Positions 6,590 through 14,451 of a stretch of 36,770 bases of DNA are shown here, one piece after another; position 1 is the stretch's first letter; every line of letters begins with the position of its first letter. Under the pieces are notes generated by a model. It had not been told where the DNA came from and did not search any database. It saw nothing but the letters and a program-made list of their open reading frames with translations. A program made the translations under genes and the position numbers. Origin of the DNA: an uncultured Prevotella sp. (GTDB lineage: Bacteria > Bacteroidota > Bacteroidia > Bacteroidales > Bacteroidaceae); the NCBI GenBank assembly GCA_946548065.1, contig CAMNPM010000023.1, forward strand, positions 1 through 36,770, in the 5' to 3' direction.

Positions 6590-6608
6590 ACGTTTCTTCC
6601 TCCTCTAA

Positions 6609-9600
6609 TTAGAATTTAACACCGACATTGAAACCAAAGGTGCGGCAAGAGGGATTCGAGTACAGCTCACCGAACATGCCACGGAGGTCGTTGCCATACG
6701 AGCTGGTCTCAGGATCGATGTAGCGGTTGTCCTTGTGCGTCCAGGTGAACACGTTGTTGCAGAAGAACGACAGCGTGACATCGGTCAGGTAGATCTTGCT
6801 GACCCAAGCCTTGGGCAGCTGCCACGACAGCGTGATGTTGCGCAGCTTGACATACGAACGGTCTATCAGGTAGAACTCGCCGCCCTGACCGGCTCCGTAG
6901 AGGTTGAAGTAGTCCTGGAAGCTGCTGTTGAGCATCGAGATAGGCGTCAGGTTGGCCTCATAGACAGGCACTTCCTCGCCATTGGCATTCGTCTCAGTAC
7001 CCACCTGTACTACAGAGTTGGGGATGATGAAGGGGTTACGCCCGTTGTAAGTGGTGATGTCGCCGTTACCGGTGAACTGCATCAGGTTCTTCGTACGCGA
7101 GAACATGTAGCCGCCCTTACGGATATCCAGCGCAGCGCTCAGCGTGATGCCCTTATAGCTGAAGGCGGTGGTCACACCACCCGTCCAGTCGGCATTCACG
7201 TTCTTGCCGGTATCCATTACGTCGGTGGTCAGCACGGGCTGGCCATGAGCGTCGACGATGGGCTGGCCATCGGCAGTATAGGTAGGCATATAGGTGTAGA
7301 TCTCGCCCATGGGCTTGCCTTCCTCAGCATACATATATACGGCGTCGTCGCCGGCAGAGAACTGTGCAATCACCGACTTGCCACCCTCAAGGCTGGCAGG
7401 CATGGTGACAACCTTGTTGTTGTTCTTCGAGAAGTTGAAGCCCAGGTCCCAGCGGAAGTCCTTGGTCTTGATGGGCGTGGTGTTCACCAACAGCTCGATA
7501 CCCCTGTTGCGCACCTCACCGAAGTTGGTCACCATGGAGCTGTAGCCCGTCGAGGGGTCTACCGGCAGGGTGAAGATCTGGTCGTTGGTGTTGCGGTTGT
7601 AGAACGAGAAGTCGACGTTGATGCGGTTGCCGAAGAGGGCGAAGTTCAGACCTAACTCAAACTCGGTGGTCATCTCAGGCTTCAGGTCGGTAGAGCCGAT
7701 GGTTGTCCTGGCCTGGAAGGCATTGAGTCCGGCGAAGGGGAACTTGAGGATGTCGCTGCCGTAGTATCCGTTGGCCCACGACTGCTCGAAGCGGTGGCCG
7801 GTCAGATAGGGGTTGGCATCGTTACCGGTCTTACCGTATGCCAGACGCAGCTTACCGAAGTCCAAGATATTGTTCTTGGGAATCAGCTTGGTGAAGATCC
7901 AGCTCAGCGTGGCACCGGGATAGAAGTAGCTGTTCTTGTTCAGGGGCAGCGTCGACGACCAGTCGTTACGTGCTGTGAGGTCGAGGAAGAGCATCTCGTC
8001 CCAGCCGATGGTGATGTCGCCAAACAGGCCCACCAGGCGGCGCTTCTGCTGATGCTCCTCCAGCATGTCCTTCGTGGCACCGTTGCTCAGATCCCAGAAT
8101 CCGGTGTGGAACGTCAGGTTGCTGGTCTGGCTGTCCACATACGAGTAATAACGCTCGTTCATGTTCACACCGGCATTGATGTTCAGGTCCAGACGGCCGT
8201 CCAGATACTTGTCGCTCCAGTTGGCCAGGAAGTCGTGGTTCAGCTCATGCTTGCGCATGTAGGTGGCAGCCACATAACCTGACTGGTTCATGCTCGAGGG
8301 GGGATAACCCATGTCGTCGTTGATCAGGTGGTCGTCGAGTGCAATCTGGGGATAGCCAATCTTATGGTCGTAGTCGGTATAGTCGAAACCGAAGCGATAG
8401 GTCAGCGTCAGCTGGCGCAGGGGCTTCACGTCGGCCTGAATCTTACCGAACACCTGCTTGCCGTTGTTCTGGTTGTAGTTGTTCTCAATGGCCCAGTAGG
8501 GGTTGGTGATGCCATAAGGAGTAAACCAGGCCTCCGGGGTGTTGAAGGCCGACGAGAGGTTCTGACGGTCTACGAGCGACATGTCGCGGGGGAACTCCAT
8601 GATACCGTCGATGAACGAGGTACCCTGATAGCTGGCCACGGTGTTGGTCTTCGAAGTAGCAAAGTTAACGCTCGACGACAGCTTGAACCAGTCGGTAGCG
8701 TCGTAGCTGCCACGGAAGGCGATGGTGTTACGCTTGTACGTATCCTTGTCGCCAGGGATGATACCATTGTCCGACGAGTGCGAGAAGCTCAGGTAGTAGG
8801 TCATCTTGTTGTCGCCCGAGATACCGCTCAGGGCTACGCTGTGGCTGGTAGAGACACCCGTCTCGAAGAAGTCCTTGATGTTGTTCTCCAGTGCCTCGTA
8901 CTTGTGGTTCAGCTGCTGGTAGTTCCAGATAGGACCGTAGAGCTGCATAGAGCCGTCCATCTCCGGACCCCACGAACCGTTCTCGATGAAGGTCTGCTGG
9001 CCGTTCCATCCCTGACCGAAGCGGTTCTGCATCTTCGGCAGGTTGGCCACTGAGCGCCACTGCACACTACCGTCGTAAGAGATGGTGAAGTTGCGGTCGG
9101 CACCTTTCTTACCGGCCTTGGTGGTGATGACGATGACACCGTTGGCAGCGCGCGAACCGTACAGGGCGGTAGCGGCGGCACCCTTCAGCACCGTCATCGA
9201 CTCAATGTCGTTGGGGTTGATGTTCGAGATACCGCCCACGGCATTGGTAAACTGATCCTGCTCCTTCTGCACGCCCGAGAAGGTGGTCTGCTGCAAGGGC
9301 ACACCGTCCACTACGTACAGCGGCTGGTTGTTACCGTTGATAGAGCTGATACCACGGATAATCACTGAGTTGGCAGCACCGGGGTCGCCCGACGTCGAGT
9401 TGATCTGCACACCGGCCACCTTACCGGCCAGCGCATTGGTCACATCCGTCACGTGACCCTGCGTCAGCTCGGCATTGTCCAGCGTCTGGGCAGAGTAGCC
9501 CAGCGTCTTCTGCTGGCGCGAGATACCCATGGCGGTCACCACGATTTCGTCAAGATTAGTGTCACCATTGCGCAGCACGATGCGCATGTTGGGACGAGCA

Positions 9601-9851
9601 CTCACCTCCAGCGTCTCCATACCCACGTAGGTGAAACGGAGCTGAGACTTGCCGGCAGGCACGGTCAGCGAGAACCGACCGTTAGCATCGGTCACGGTAC
9701 CCAAGTTAGTGCCTACCACGAGGATCGAGACACCAACCACCGGCTGGTTGTCCTCCTGAGCGACTACGATACCGTTAACCTTCGTCTGGGCCATGACCGC
9801 CCCCATCATAAGGAACAGACACGCCAGAAGCATTGTTAATCTTTGTTTCAT
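6609..9851 (-). CDS. SusC/RagA-like TonB-dependent outer-membrane transporter
   Basis: The 1080-residue protein begins with a signal peptide (MKQRLTMLLACLFLMMGAVMAQ). A carboxypeptidase-D-like Ig fold follows (about 24-107, KVNGIVVAQEDNQPVVGVSI...), then a TonB plug (LAGKVAGVQI, the VIIRG strand, PLYVVDGVPL and NGVIVITTKAGKKG, about 140-245) and a long barrel ending in the aromatic GFNVGVKF. It imports substrate delivered by the neighbouring SusD using TonB energy. It is first in a four-gene operon, with a good promoter about 130 bp upstream. No ECF sigma or anti-sigma gene lies beside it and no signalling N-terminal extension is seen. Confidence 0.96.
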   Translation of the reverse strand: MKQRLTMLLACLFLMMGAVMAQTKVNGIVVAQEDNQPVVGVSILVVGTNLGTVTDANGRFSLTVPAGKSQLRFTYVGMETLEVSARPNMRIVLRNGDTNLDEIVVTAMGISRQQKTLGYSAQTLDNAELTQGHVTDVTNALAGKVAGVQINSTSGDPGAANSVIIRGISSINGNNQPLYVVDGVPLQQTTFSGVQKEQDQFTNAVGGISNINPNDIESMTVLKGAAATALYGSRAANGVIVITTKAGKKGADRNFTISYDGSVQWRSVANLPKMQNRFGQGWNGQQTFIENGSWGPEMDGSMQLYGPIWNYQQLNHKYEALENNIKDFFETGVSTSHSVALSGISGDNKMTYYLSFSHSSDNGIIPGDKDTYKRNTIAFRGSYDATDWFKLSSSVNFATSKTNTVASYQGTSFIDGIMEFPRDMSLVDRQNLSSAFNTPEAWFTPYGITNPYWAIENNYNQNNGKQVFGKIQADVKPLRQLTLTYRFGFDYTDYDHKIGYPQIALDDHLINDDMGYPPSSMNQSGYVAATYMRKHELNHDFLANWSDKYLDGRLDLNINAGVNMNERYYSYVDSQTSNLTFHTGFWDLSNGATKDMLEEHQQKRRLVGLFGDITIGWDEMLFLDLTARNDWSSTLPLNKNSYFYPGATLSWIFTKLIPKNNILDFGKLRLAYGKTGNDANPYLTGHRFEQSWANGYYGSDILKFPFAGLNAFQARTTIGSTDLKPEMTTEFELGLNFALFGNRINVDFSFYNRNTNDQIFTLPVDPSTGYSSMVTNFGEVRNRGIELLVNTTPIKTKDFRWDLGFNFSKNNNKVVTMPASLEGGKSVIAQFSAGDDAVYMYAEEGKPMGEIYTYMPTYTADGQPIVDAHGQPVLTTDVMDTGKNVNADWTGGVTTAFSYKGITLSAALDIRKGGYMFSRTKNLMQFTGNGDITTYNGRNPFIIPNSVVQVGTETNANGEEVPVYEANLTPISMLNSSFQDYFNLYGAGQGGEFYLIDRSYVKLRNITLSWQLPKAWVSKIYLTDVTLSFFCNNVFTWTHKDNRYIDPETSSYGNDLRGMFGELYSNPSCRTFGFNVGVKF

Positions 9852-9982
9852 AACTCTCTCGTTTAATTAATAAAAAATTAGCGTCTTATTACTACTAACA
9901 ATCCTAAATACTCAAACTTTTCAAATCGCACGGTGAGCGTTGTTGTCGAACACACAGTGACACTTTGCTCAAATTTCGGCTG

Positions 9983-10014
9983 CAAAAATAACGCTTTTTG
10001 ACCATAACACCAAA
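9983..10014 (-). promoter_or_regulatory. Promoter of the first SusC/SusD operon, TTTG-N20-TATTTTTG
   Basis: On the minus strand TTTG (complement of 10011-10014) is followed after 20 bp by TATTTTTG (complement of 9983-9990). The start site would be near 9979, giving a leader of about 128 nt before ATG 9851. No known riboswitch was recognised in that leader, and 10015-10148 shows nothing else I can support. Confidence 0.75.
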
Positions 10015-10148
10015 TTTTTCACTAAATTTTTCTAAAAAACCCCTGTTTTCTTAACCACATCCTCAGCACGACCCTTAATTCTACCACCTCCATCCGGGGC
10101 TGTAAATAAGTAAGTTAGAGCACTTGTCAGTAAAAAAATCACCATTCC

Positions 10149-10180
10149 TTTTCCTATTTCATGGAATTTTCGTATCTTTG
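10149..10180 (+). promoter_or_regulatory. Probable promoter of the orphan gene at 10385
   Basis: TATCTTTG at 10173-10180 matches the -7 element exactly; TTTT at 10149-10152, 20 bp upstream, is a 3-of-4 match to the -33 TTTG. The start site would be near 10184, placing the 11-bp array (10201-10266) in a leader of about 200 nt. Confidence 0.6.
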
Positions 10181-10200
10181 TCACGGATTTAACATACTCT

Positions 10201-10266
10201 ACCCAAGGTCTACCCAAGGTGTAGCCAAGGTGTAGCCAAGGTGTAGCCAAGGTGTAGCCAAGGTTA
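10201..10266 (+). repeat. 11-bp tandem repeat x6 in the leader of the orphan gene
   Basis: Six contiguous 11-bp units of the form A(C/G)CCAAGGTNN run from 10201 to 10266: two ACCCAAGG units, then four AGCCAAGG units, the last ending in TTA. The three internal AGCCAAGGTGT copies are identical. The array lies between a predicted promoter and the ATG at 10385; the 118 bp after it show no further structure I can support. The 11-bp period is close to one helical turn. Confidence 0.93.
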
Positions 10267-10384
10267 AAAGGCTGCTATTACCTTGGGAAGGCACTGAGTA
10301 CTGCTTGGATAGGGTATGGGTAGAGCGAAGGAAGAAGTCTGTTGGGAATAATTAAATATCGTAGAAACAAATCATATATCAGCT

Positions 10385-10885
10385 ATGGTAAAAATCAAAC
10401 AAATCGGCATTGGCCAGATGGCATCAGGAACAATCGATGGCATTACGTATGTAACGCGTGGGAATGTAACCTTTGCACGTTCCACACCTACCATGCCCGC
10501 ACATGTCTATACCACTCCAGCAGCAAAAAAGCGCCGCGCTATCTTTAACATGATTCAGATGCATTTGAAGCATCATCTGCCTACACTCCGCAAGACAATA
10601 ACACCCAAGGGAATCGGAAGTGCCTATACCCGCTACTATTCGCTTAATGCCAAGCCGCTTGCCAGAGCCCTGGGGGTGTTGGCAGAGGAAGTGGTGGCAG
10701 GAAGGGATGTCACCATCACTGATGTTGAGGAGGCCATCACTGCCTATGCTGCTAATCATCCCGATGAGATTTGTATTGCCAGTCTCAAAGGCTACAAAGA
10801 GCTGTTCCTAAGCGGTCCTTGGCCTGACACCATCACGCTCCATGCAGTTAAGGGAAAAAATACTATCGTCATTGCCCTTATGTAG
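10385..10885 (+). CDS. Conserved-looking hypothetical protein, DUF6266-like N-terminus possible
   Basis: I do not recognise this 166-residue protein with confidence. It has no signal peptide, lipobox or membrane segment, so it should be cytoplasmic or released. The first 55 residues run GIGQMASGTIDGITYVTRGN followed by an R-x-x-P segment and a Lys/Arg-rich AAKKRRAIFNMIQ helix. This layout recalls Bacteroidetes DUF6266 proteins (short Gly-rich opening, a conserved RSxP, then an RAxF helix); the likeness is by eye only. The rest alternates helix and strand and ends in a beta hairpin (TITLHAVKGKNTIVIALM). It is the only plus-strand gene between the two SusC/SusD operons and has its own promoter and a repeat-bearing leader. 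Confidence 0.72.
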   Translation: MVKIKQIGIGQMASGTIDGITYVTRGNVTFARSTPTMPAHVYTTPAAKKRRAIFNMIQMHLKHHLPTLRKTITPKGIGSAYTRYYSLNAKPLARALGVLAEEVVAGRDVTITDVEEAITAYAANHPDEICIASLKGYKELFLSGPWPDTITLHAVKGKNTIVIALM

Positions 10886-10937
10886 CATCTCTAAAAATGG
10901 AGGCAAAAAGCTACAAACCTCCAAAGTCCTAAAAACA

Positions 10938-10982
10938 CTCAGGGCAGGAATTCCGACCGAGTGTCGGAGTCCCTGCCCTGAG
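10938..10982. terminator. Bidirectional terminator hairpin between convergent genes
   Basis: CTCAGGGCAGG (10938-10948) pairs perfectly with CCTGCCCTGAG (10972-10982), with a second inner stem CCGAC/GTCGG (10953-10957 with 10963-10967). On the minus strand it is followed by GTGTTTTTAGG, so it best serves the second SusC/SusD operon. On the plus strand the U-tract is poor, but the stem lies just past the orphan gene. Confidence 0.8.
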
Positions 10983-11006
10983 ATTAGAAGTGAAGCTATA
11001 AAACCT

Positions 11007-11054
11007 GCTTTATTACTTTTCCGGTTTCCAGCTTTATTACTTTCCCGGTTTCAG
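11007..11054 (-). repeat. 24-bp tandem duplication spanning the stop of the BACON lipoprotein gene
   Basis: 11007-11030 and 11031-11054 are near-identical, both starting GCTTTATTACTTT on the plus strand. On the minus strand the gene ends CCG GGA AAG TAA TAA and the next copy reads CCG GAA AAG TAA TAA in the same frame. Readthrough would therefore add six residues and meet another double stop. Confidence 0.9.
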
Positions 11055-12215
11055 AATATACTGCAAGGTCTCTGGCTGATGGCGCGGTGCGCGGCGAGGA
11101 GATGCGGTTTCTTCCCCGGCAGTAATCTTCTCCATCTGCGGATAGTGCATGGTAAGCAGAGGGCCCAGGTAGGTCGCCTGAGCGTAAGTCTGCTCAGCCA
11201 TGGCCAGGAGATGCCACGTTGTCATTGCATCCAAATCATCGCCATCCAAGACAATCGTGCCCTCGAACTGTCCGTCAAAGTAGATTTCACCATCTCCATA
11301 GTCGTTGAGCGCAAGGGTGACTTTTGACGAGCTCTCGCTTAAGAAGGCAAAGAAGTACTGAGGATAGCGAGTCAAGAGATTATATTTGTAGGAATCGAAG
11401 CCTAAGTAGCAGAAGTAATCTCCATATTTTCCAATGAAAGGCTCGTTGGCCACCTCTACCACATAGGGACTGGCCTGCTGGTTGGGCATGGTGATAGGGA
11501 TGGTAAAATCTGTCGTGCCAATGTGCAGGATGAGCGACTCTTCCGTCAGGGTAGCCACCAATGAAGCCCACTGAGCCTGGGTGGCAGAACGGGAGTAATA
11601 GAAGTAGTAGTCGCCTAAAACATCTTTCTGGAAGTCAAACTGTTCGACGGTAAGGATCTCGGTGTAATTCTGGCATTTGACTTCCACCTGTCCCTGGCGT
11701 CCCAATCCAGAGTTGTTGGCCTCGGTCTTGATTTCCACCTTACTGGTGGCACTGTTGAAGGTAGCCGTAATCCAGGGTGCAAGACTATTTACCGTAATGC
11801 CGCCATTGGTATGCTCAACAGCCACAGAAGCCGATTCTGCGTCATCACTGAGTTCTACCTTCCTCTCGGCAAGAACCAACAGCAGTCCCATCTGCGAGAC
11901 ACTGACAACCTGCTGGTCGCCGTTGGCGGCCTTGATGGTCACGCTGGTGTGGCGCGTCTCACGCGAGGTGTTGGGTTCTGCCGTCAGGGTAATCACGTTA
12001 CCGCTAACCGATGTCGAAAGCCAGCTGTCGGCAGCCGTAGCTGTTACTCCCTGCAGATTGACAGTGATGGTTTCGGTTCCACCGGCTGCATCAATCAGTG
12101 TGGAGGCATCGATAACCTGTACAGAGCTGACTTTCTCAACATAATCGTCATTGCTGCATGAGAACACCAAGAGGCATCCCAACGTCAGCAAGGCTAAATT
12201 AAATATCTTTTTCAT
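11037..12215 (-). CDS. BACON-domain surface lipoprotein
   Basis: The 392-residue protein has a lipoprotein signal peptide (Cys20 in LLVFSCSNDDY). Two consecutive domains of about 80 residues (35-112 and 113-195) have the BACON pattern: ALIDAAGG-type start, a Trp/aromatic AxSWLS or LAPWITA segment, a strand with TLTAEPN or IKTEANNS, then the R-x-x-x-V closing strand and VxQ ending. The C-terminal half is a separate beta-rich region (DVLGDYYFYYS onward) without a family I can name. BACON domains are thought to bind carbohydrate or mucin or act as spacers. It is the last gene of the second SusC/SusD operon, ending at a duplicated stop region and then the hairpin at 10938-10982. Confidence 0.8.
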   Translation of the reverse strand: MKKIFNLALLTLGCLLVFSCSNDDYVEKVSSVQVIDASTLIDAAGGTETITVNLQGVTATAADSWLSTSVSGNVITLTAEPNTSRETRHTSVTIKAANGDQQVVSVSQMGLLLVLAERKVELSDDAESASVAVEHTNGGITVNSLAPWITATFNSATSKVEIKTEANNSGLGRQGQVEVKCQNYTEILTVEQFDFQKDVLGDYYFYYSRSATQAQWASLVATLTEESLILHIGTTDFTIPITMPNQQASPYVVEVANEPFIGKYGDYFCYLGFDSYKYNLLTRYPQYFFAFLSESSSKVTLALNDYGDGEIYFDGQFEGTIVLDGDDLDAMTTWHLLAMAEQTYAQATYLGPLLTMHYPQMEKITAGEETASPRRAPRHQPETLQYILKPGK

Positions 12216-12236
12216 AATTCTGTCTGCTTTAGAATT

Positions 12237-13526
12237 TTAATTACCTGTTTTAACCAAAGAAGTCCAGTAGGGGATTCGACCAGACGTTGCGCCCTTGGTG
12301 AACCATTCGGCTCCGCCATAGATACCGTTGCTGGCACCGTTTACCAATCCCCACAGGATGAACGAGTCGGTGGTAATGCCAGGATAGAGTCCTTGGTCTG
12401 CAAATGCGAATGCGGGTTTCTCTTGGTTCATGTTCCATACCAGATAGACACCGGCATCAGTGCTCCATGTGAGGCTTCCGCCATTCTTGAGGTCCCAGGC
12501 AGCCATCCAGACAGCTATTCCGTCGGCATCGACGCCTACCTGCTGGGCATTGATGAGCAGGGTGCCCCTGGTCTTCGAATAAGTCATGACAACGTCGAAC
12601 TTGTTGCTCAGGCCTTTCATCAGGTATCTCTTGTTAGCCGGGTCGGGAACCAGAGTAACAGGGACGGTACCATAACTATACGTAAAGGCGTATGTGCCGG
12701 CAAATGCCTCGAACGGCAGCCAGTCTTTGGGAACGACAGCCTTCAGCACCAGCGACGAGTTTTCGTCTGACGTCAGGGTCATGGCCTGGACGTCGTAGGT
12801 GAAGTACTGTACCGCTTTACCGTCAAAAATGTAAGGCTGGTCAAGTTTGATACCCTTTGGGGTGAAGATAAATGGTGCTTCCAGCTGCTCCTCACCTGCC
12901 GAGATGTACAACCAGTTGCTGTTGATGTCCACCTCGCCTGCAATCTTCACCTCATTATACGTGCCATCGTAGACCGACCAGATGTTTTCTGACATGTCTA
13001 CCACACCGCCAAGGAAGTCGTCCCAGGTGGTAGTCTCAGGCAGGCGGGTCATCAGCATGTAGTTGCCCCACTTCTTACCCTTCAGATAGATAGAGTCGTT
13101 AGTGGTTTTCATGATGACGAACTCATAGTCGCCCTTGAGACCCTCCACATTGTCGGAATAAGGCTGTGCAAAGTCGTGGATGACCTCGTTGTATGTATCG
13201 AATGAGAGCACGGGTCCCTGGTCGGTTGTCACATCATAGCTGGACACAGCCACCGCCTGGGCACCATTCTTCTCGCCGGCCAGATAAGCCTTGCCGTCCT
13301 TGAACTTGGCCAGGATGTTGTGGCCGCCATAGATCATGTCGGCACCGAGGTAGTACTCAAACTTCCAGCCGTTATCAGCCGACTCCAACAAGGCTTTGTC
13401 AGCTGCCACAGTCAGCTCAATGCGCTCTGCAGCAGGAACGTCGAAAACGTCCTCGTTGTCATGCAGACAAGACTGCACAGAGAGCGCTGCAAAAGCTGTT
13501 GCAATATATAAAAATACTTTCTTCAT
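12237..13526 (-). CDS. DUF4302-family lipoprotein
   Basis: A 429-residue lipoprotein (Cys20 in SVQSCLHDNED). The opening AAERIELTVAADKALLESADNGWKFEY, written here in part, followed by GGHNILAKFKDGKAYL and a long beta-rich body, matches the DUF4302 pattern: an ER-x-x-x helix, L-x-x-A-x-x-GW, then a GG-x-N strand. These proteins are coded with SusC/SusD pairs, a zinc peptidase and other lipoproteins; their activity is not known to me. The gene lies 16 bp after the metallopeptidase gene and 21 bp before the BACON gene. Confidence 0.8.
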   Translation of the reverse strand: MKKVFLYIATAFAALSVQSCLHDNEDVFDVPAAERIELTVAADKALLESADNGWKFEYYLGADMIYGGHNILAKFKDGKAYLAGEKNGAQAVAVSSYDVTTDQGPVLSFDTYNEVIHDFAQPYSDNVEGLKGDYEFVIMKTTNDSIYLKGKKWGNYMLMTRLPETTTWDDFLGGVVDMSENIWSVYDGTYNEVKIAGEVDINSNWLYISAGEEQLEAPFIFTPKGIKLDQPYIFDGKAVQYFTYDVQAMTLTSDENSSLVLKAVVPKDWLPFEAFAGTYAFTYSYGTVPVTLVPDPANKRYLMKGLSNKFDVVMTYSKTRGTLLINAQQVGVDADGIAVWMAAWDLKNGGSLTWSTDAGVYLVWNMNQEKPAFAFADQGLYPGITTDSFILWGLVNGASNGIYGGAEWFTKGATSGRIPYWTSLVKTGN

Positions 13527-13542
13527 AACTGTGTTTTGTTCT

Positions 13543-14430
13543 TTAGTTTAAAGTTTCCAAGTCTATTGTGTTCATCTCAAGAGCACGATGCTGTACGGCT
13601 TTGTGGAGCTCGTCGATGTCAAGGCCCCATGACTCGCGCATGTAGGTACGAATCATCTCCAGCTTGCGGAGAATGATGGCACTACCCGTAGGACCGGCTA
13701 TTGCAAGCTTCGAATTCCACAGCTCGTCAGAGTTTGTAATATACTGAGAATAGGTCTCGGCATAGTCCTCGCGGCCTTCCACCATTGCGTAGTTGCGGAT
13801 GAATCCCTTAGGCAGCGCAACGGTATTGGTGTTTTGGCGATACCAGTCACCGCTGACGTAGTCGCTCTCCGAGATACGGTCGAATTCAGGATCGTACGGA
13901 ATCTTCTGGTTGAGGATGTGCATGAACTCGTGGTGCATCGTGGTGAAGTAGTAGTCGGTGAGCACCTGATAGTCGCGAAGCGTCTCGTTGGTCAGGTTGT
14001 TGACCATATACAGTACCACTTTGTAACCACCCTCAGCAGTTCCGAGAACCATTGTTCCGTTATTCTCGTAGCCAGGGCAGCCAATCAGCGTAATCACACG
14101 GGGTGTGTTAGACTTGACGAAGTCCTGTCCCACCACCTCGTTGTAGGCGTCGAACCACAGATATTTCACCAGCTTGGCCAGCTTGGCCGACTTGGCAGAG
14201 TCAGCGGGAACAAGCGTAAAGCCAAAGTCGGTCTCAATATCCTTCAGTTTGTACTGGAACTCCACGTTGTAGGGATAAGTAAAGTTCTTGAGTACCCATT
14301 CGTCGAATGCGTCGCGCTGGGGCGCATCGGTGGGATAAATAGTGGGACCATCGGCCTTGTTGTCGTCGGAGCAGGAGGCAAATCCAAAAGCAACCAGCGA
14401 CACCACCAAAGATAAATATATTTTTCTCAT
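13543..14430 (-). CDS. Putative zinc metallopeptidase lipoprotein (Peptidase_Mx1 type)
   Basis: The 295-residue lipoprotein (Cys20 in GFASCSDDN) carries one HExxH zinc motif, HEFMH at residues 167-171, within TMHHEFMHILNQKIPYD. A downstream acidic cluster (EGREDYAETYSQY) could supply the third zinc ligand. The pattern matches the putative zinc-binding metallopeptidase family found in SusC/SusD operons. It is expected on the cell surface, where it may trim protein or glycoprotein substrate, although peptidase activity in this family is largely assumed from the motif. It lies 21 bp after the SusD-like gene. Confidence 0.85.
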   Translation of the reverse strand: MRKIYLSLVVSLVAFGFASCSDDNKADGPTIYPTDAPQRDAFDEWVLKNFTYPYNVEFQYKLKDIETDFGFTLVPADSAKSAKLAKLVKYLWFDAYNEVVGQDFVKSNTPRVITLIGCPGYENNGTMVLGTAEGGYKVVLYMVNNLTNETLRDYQVLTDYYFTTMHHEFMHILNQKIPYDPEFDRISESDYVSGDWYRQNTNTVALPKGFIRNYAMVEGREDYAETYSQYITNSDELWNSKLAIAGPTGSAIILRKLEMIRTYMRESWGLDIDELHKAVQHRALEMNTIDLETLN

Positions 14431-14451
14431 AACTAATATGCTGTTTAGTGA

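Noticed and set aside
9852..9979. Riboswitch in the leader of the first SusC/SusD operon
   Set aside because: The leader of about 128 nt is AT-rich and shows no conserved riboswitch core that I can recognise.
10032..10250. Minus-strand 72-codon open frame
   Set aside because: Its beginning is the 11-bp array read backwards and the remainder overlaps promoter elements; no domain is visible.
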